Assembly: GCF_002261425.1 (NCBI RefSeq)
Contig: NZ_NEVJ01000002.1
Coordinates: forward strand, 124,001-188,000
Length of the DNA: 64,000 nt
From: Bordetella genomosp. 9
Lineage (GTDB): Bacteria > Pseudomonadota > Gammaproteobacteria > Burkholderiales > Burkholderiaceae_B
Direction of reading: 5' to 3'
The notes beneath the pieces were generated by a model. That model was not told the DNA's origin. It ran no database searches and was given only the letters and a program-made list of their open reading frames with translations. This document shows positions 61,779 to 64,000 of the stretch, piece by piece. Numbering within the stretch: the stretch's first letter is position 1; each line of letters starts with the position of its first letter. Both the position numbers and the translations under genes were made by a program.

Positions 61779-62759
61779 ATGTTGGAGCCAGGATCACTCG
61801 GACATCAACACATAGCCGTCCACGTCGTCGATCGAAACAGTCCTCCGCGTCCTCCCGAACGTATCAAGGATGAGCTGGATGGCCTGCTGACGGCCACGAT
61901 GTTTCCCACTGCCAGGGAACATCGGCCGCGCATCGTCGACACGCTGCGGGTGATTCACGCCACCCAGACAGGCAGGGAACTGCTGCACGATTTCCGCACG
62001 CTGGGCGAACGCGGCAAGCATCCCACCATCGCGCTCGCCGACGGCGGCGACATCCCGCGCAAAGAGGCGGAAAAGCCGCACTGTCTGTATCTCGCGGCGG
62101 ACAGCCTGACCGCCGGGGCCTCCCGGATCGGCGTGCCGCCGGAGGTCGAACAGGCGCCCTCGATGCTGCTGCGGCTGACGCAGGTCCGCAATGCCTTGGC
62201 GGGGCGCAGCCCGGAAAGCCGTTTCACGAAGTCGCCCACCGACGTCCTGGACGTGTGGCTGGATCCCGTTTCCACCGTCGTCAAGTTCCGCAAGGAACTG
62301 GAGGTGCACGAGCGCACGCCGTCGGCCTCCCTGGCCGCCGAAAACGGCCGGCATTCGCTGTCCACGCCGCTGATGCCCGACCAGGGGCCGGCCGACGGCG
62401 ACCCGCCCCTTCCGCCAGGCCGGGCCAGGGCCTTTCTATGCATACCGCTGCGCAAGGATTCCAGGCCCGCGTACATGCCGGTGGTCGCGGTGGACGCTGC
62501 GGATGCCACGGAAGTCTCCCGCCCGGGCAAGGCGCGGATGGCGTTCAGGTGGGCGGCGCAACAGGTACAGAAGTTCGCCGGATTCATGGGTCGGCAGGAT
62601 GCCGCCGACGACTGCCGGCCGCGCGGCGAACCGGCCGCGCTCAAGGAGGCCAGGCTTGGACACAGACGCACGTCGAGCACCAACGAGGTACCGCCGGCAC
62701 CCACGCGCGACGGCGGTACCGGAAATTCCGCGAACGGCACTGCCCACAACGGCGAGTAA
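61779..62759 (+). CDS. protein of unknown function, paralog of the next gene
   Basis: A 326-aa protein I cannot assign. The region TLRVIHATQTGRELLHDF ... LYLAADSLTAGASRIGVPPEVEQAP ... LLRLTQVRNALAG aligns with the next gene product (ILGVIDALPSGHDVLEYF ... LWLSRDALTAPAPDIGVTPERHYAP ... LLAARNACI), so the two are tandem paralogs. The motif with G-x-x-L-L soon after an I-x-x-T/A helix recalls the first helix of some type III effector peptidases, but no HExxH or other catalytic motif follows. The C-terminal 60 residues are Arg/Gly/Thr-rich and disordered. GGAGGAGG lies 7 bases before the ATG. Confidence 0.7.
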   Translation: MLEPGSLGHQHIAVHVVDRNSPPRPPERIKDELDGLLTATMFPTAREHRPRIVDTLRVIHATQTGRELLHDFRTLGERGKHPTIALADGGDIPRKEAEKPHCLYLAADSLTAGASRIGVPPEVEQAPSMLLRLTQVRNALAGRSPESRFTKSPTDVLDVWLDPVSTVVKFRKELEVHERTPSASLAAENGRHSLSTPLMPDQGPADGDPPLPPGRARAFLCIPLRKDSRPAYMPVVAVDAADATEVSRPGKARMAFRWAAQQVQKFAGFMGRQDAADDCRPRGEPAALKEARLGHRRTSSTNEVPPAPTRDGGTGNSANGTAHNGE

Positions 62760-62768
62760 GGAGACCTC

Positions 62769-63770
62769 ATGCTAGTAGGACAAAGGCAACCTTCCCATTC
62801 CGACTTGAATGGCTTGAACGATGGTCCGCCGGCACGCCCACCCAAGCCGGAACGCGATGACCTGGGGGGACGGCTGGACGTGTACCTCGCCCAATCCGTC
62901 AGGGATGCCGGCTGCAGGGAGCGATTGATCGATATCCTGGGCGTGATAGACGCGCTGCCCAGCGGGCACGACGTGCTGGAGTATTTCCGCGAGCGGGCCA
63001 GGCAGGGCCATCCGCTGGCGGTGAACCTGTTGCCGTCCGATGCTGCCGTGGCGCGCGACCTGGCATCGCACGATTTGTGGCTATCGCGGGATGCACTCAC
63101 AGCGCCGGCGCCCGACATCGGCGTCACCCCGGAACGGCATTACGCGCCCGCCGTGTTCCAGGCGCTGCTGGCGGCCCGCAACGCCTGCATTGTGGAGCAA
63201 TATGCCGACCAGACGGGACAAGACCTTGCCGAAACGCAGCGCAGGTTCGTGAACGAGCTGGCGGGGCAGGTCGAGACGCCAGCGATGCAGCAGCAACTTG
63301 CCGTTCGGCGCCAGACGCTGGCGAACGACGAGCACGCGGCCGCCCAGGCATTGGCCAAGCTCGCGATTCGTCCCGAAACGCCAGTGGCCACCGGGAATGA
63401 TGGCGTGCTGCCGGAAAGCTCGGACTACCTGGAGACGGACACGCCGGCGCAGTCGGGCTCGCTTCGGCCCAAGAAACGCCGTTTCCGGACGCAGTTCGTT
63501 TCCAGGCAATTCGAGGCGTTCACCAGCGCCGTGGCTTCGTGGAAGAACCGATGGCGCAAGTCGCACAAGGCGGATGCGAACGTCGCACAACCGGATGCCA
63601 ACCTGTATTTCGATCCGAGCGGTTCATCGAAGAGTTCGCCGAACAGTTCACCGCACAATTCACCGCACAATTCACCGCACAATTCACCGCACAATTCACC
63701 GCACAATTCACCGAACGGTTCCCGACACGGTTCGTTGTCCGCGGCGACGGCCAAAGGTGTTGATCAATAG
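62769..63770 (+). CDS. protein of unknown function with C-terminal SPHN repeats
   Basis: A 333-aa tandem paralog of the preceding protein, 9 bases downstream and in the same frame direction (AGGAGACCTC before ATG). Residues about 35-135 share the paralog core. A basic stretch (LRPKKRRFRTQF near 230, WKNRWRKSHK near 258) and a C-terminal tail of five SPHN units follow. No signal peptide, membrane helix or catalytic motif is seen. Shared architecture (core plus disordered tail) would suit secreted or surface-interacting proteins, but this is inference. Confidence 0.7.
   Translation: MLVGQRQPSHSDLNGLNDGPPARPPKPERDDLGGRLDVYLAQSVRDAGCRERLIDILGVIDALPSGHDVLEYFRERARQGHPLAVNLLPSDAAVARDLASHDLWLSRDALTAPAPDIGVTPERHYAPAVFQALLAARNACIVEQYADQTGQDLAETQRRFVNELAGQVETPAMQQQLAVRRQTLANDEHAAAQALAKLAIRPETPVATGNDGVLPESSDYLETDTPAQSGSLRPKKRRFRTQFVSRQFEAFTSAVASWKNRWRKSHKADANVAQPDANLYFDPSGSSKSSPNSSPHNSPHNSPHNSPHNSPHNSPNGSRHGSLSAATAKGVDQ
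63647..63718. repeat. 12-bp tandem repeats (SPHN-coding)
   Basis: Five identical 12-base units (ttcaccgcacaa) at 63647-63706 and a changed sixth (ttcaccgaacgg). In frame they encode SPHN repeats at the end of the upstream protein. The stop codon of the convergent EamA gene (63708-63710) is formed inside the sixth unit. Confidence 0.93.
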
Positions 63771-64000
63771 TCCCACCATGACCAGCACGGCGCCGCCCAC
63801 CTGCGGCGCCGTGGGCATTTCGCCCAGCAAGGCCGCCGCGGCCGCCAGCCCGATCACCGGGATCAGCAGCGAAAACGGCGCTACCTGGGCCGCCGGATAG
63901 CGAGACATCAGCCACGCCCACAGCCCGTAGCCCACGAGCGTGGCAACGAACGACAGATACACCACCGCGAACACCGACGAACCGTCTATCGATGCCAGCG
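63708..64000 (-). CDS. EamA/DMT-family transporter, 3' part (cut by window edge)
   Basis: The last 97 codons of a drug/metabolite-type permease. Three hydrophobic helices are visible (FAVVYLSFVATLVGYGLWAWLM, APFSLLIPVIGLAAAAALLGE, GGAVLVMVGLLINTF), and GEMPTAPQVGGAVLVMVG with the preceding L-L-G-E is the classical end of an EamA domain. The open frame continues to the window edge. The tail (RRRGQRTVSGTVR) overlaps the convergent repeat gene by 63 bases. Substrate unknown. Confidence 0.9.
   Translation of the reverse strand, partial: LASIDGSSVFAVVYLSFVATLVGYGLWAWLMSRYPAAQVAPFSLLIPVIGLAAAAALLGEMPTAPQVGGAVLVMVGLLINTFGRRRGQRTVSGTVR

Noticed and set aside
61779..62759. Assignment of the paralog pair to zinc-peptidase type III effectors
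   Set aside because: Only a short helix pattern agrees; there is no HExxH or other catalytic motif.
63647..63718. 12-base repeats as a possible CRISPR or iteron origin
   Set aside because: No spacers, units too short, in-frame coding of SPHN, and no replication gene nearby.

Overview
The window looks like chromosome from a GC-rich betaproteobacterium of the Bordetella/Achromobacter (Alcaligenaceae) type. The grounds are strong GC bias at third codon positions, a Bug-type tripartite tricarboxylate receptor, several ABC uptake operons beside CaiB/enoyl-CoA hydratase/BKACE-type catabolic enzymes, and a caa3-type oxidase. The genus is inferred from gene content only. About 50 protein genes and one tRNA-His are supported. 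I found no rRNA, CRISPR array or complete insertion sequence.

Layout. (1) 0.2-9.2 kb: a nitrate assimilation operon on the minus strand (nitrate ABC transporter, FAD reductase, assimilatory nitrate reductase, siroheme methyltransferase) with the ANTAR antiterminator gene nasT divergent from it. The 8.16-8.64 kb control region holds two facing sigma-54 promoters, paired NtrC-like sites and a complete two-hairpin ANTAR antitermination leader. (2) 9.2-10.7 kb: cardiolipin synthase. (3) 10.9-14.6 kb: tRNA-His followed by a lower-GC accessory stretch with a VbhA-type antitoxin, a frameshifted Fic toxin, a VOC protein, a P-loop kinase, a possible HEPN remnant and a lipoprotein. (4) 14.9-29.3 kb: an esterase, then a GntR-controlled operon for uptake and oxidation of an amine or amino-acid-like substrate (Pot-type ABC, HcnABC-type dehydrogenase plus a second DadA-like enzyme, RidA), then CaiB/Bug/crotonase/LysR. 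(5) 29.4-31.8 kb: four plus-strand genes, two AidA/PixA-like proteins, an unknown protein and a papain-like protease. (6) 31.8-40.2 kb: a minus-strand respiratory operon (FdhF/YdeP-like protein, Cox II with cytochrome c, Cox I, Cox III, CtaG fused to three heme-c domains). (7) 40.4-47.7 kb: a LexA-box nuclease-helicase, a 72-aa Q/N/D/R repeat protein, a YciF-like ferritin, and the NHEJ pair Ku-LigD. (8) 47.8-56.6 kb: a BKACE enzyme, a branched-chain amino-acid-type ABC operon, an SDR and a divergent GAF/PucR regulator. (9) 56.6-64.0 kb: a 1,620-aa double-kinase hybrid sensor, two paralogous unknown proteins (one ending in SPHN repeats) and the 3' part of an EamA transporter cut by the window edge.

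The best-supported new observations are the nas leader architecture, which can be read base by base, and a terminal oxidase subunit I that keeps all metal ligands but lacks the usual key residues of both the D and K proton channels. The least explained block is the AidA/PixA-protease cluster at 29.4-31.8 kb. No function could be assigned to the repeat protein at 43.0 kb or the paralog pair at 61.8-63.8 kb.
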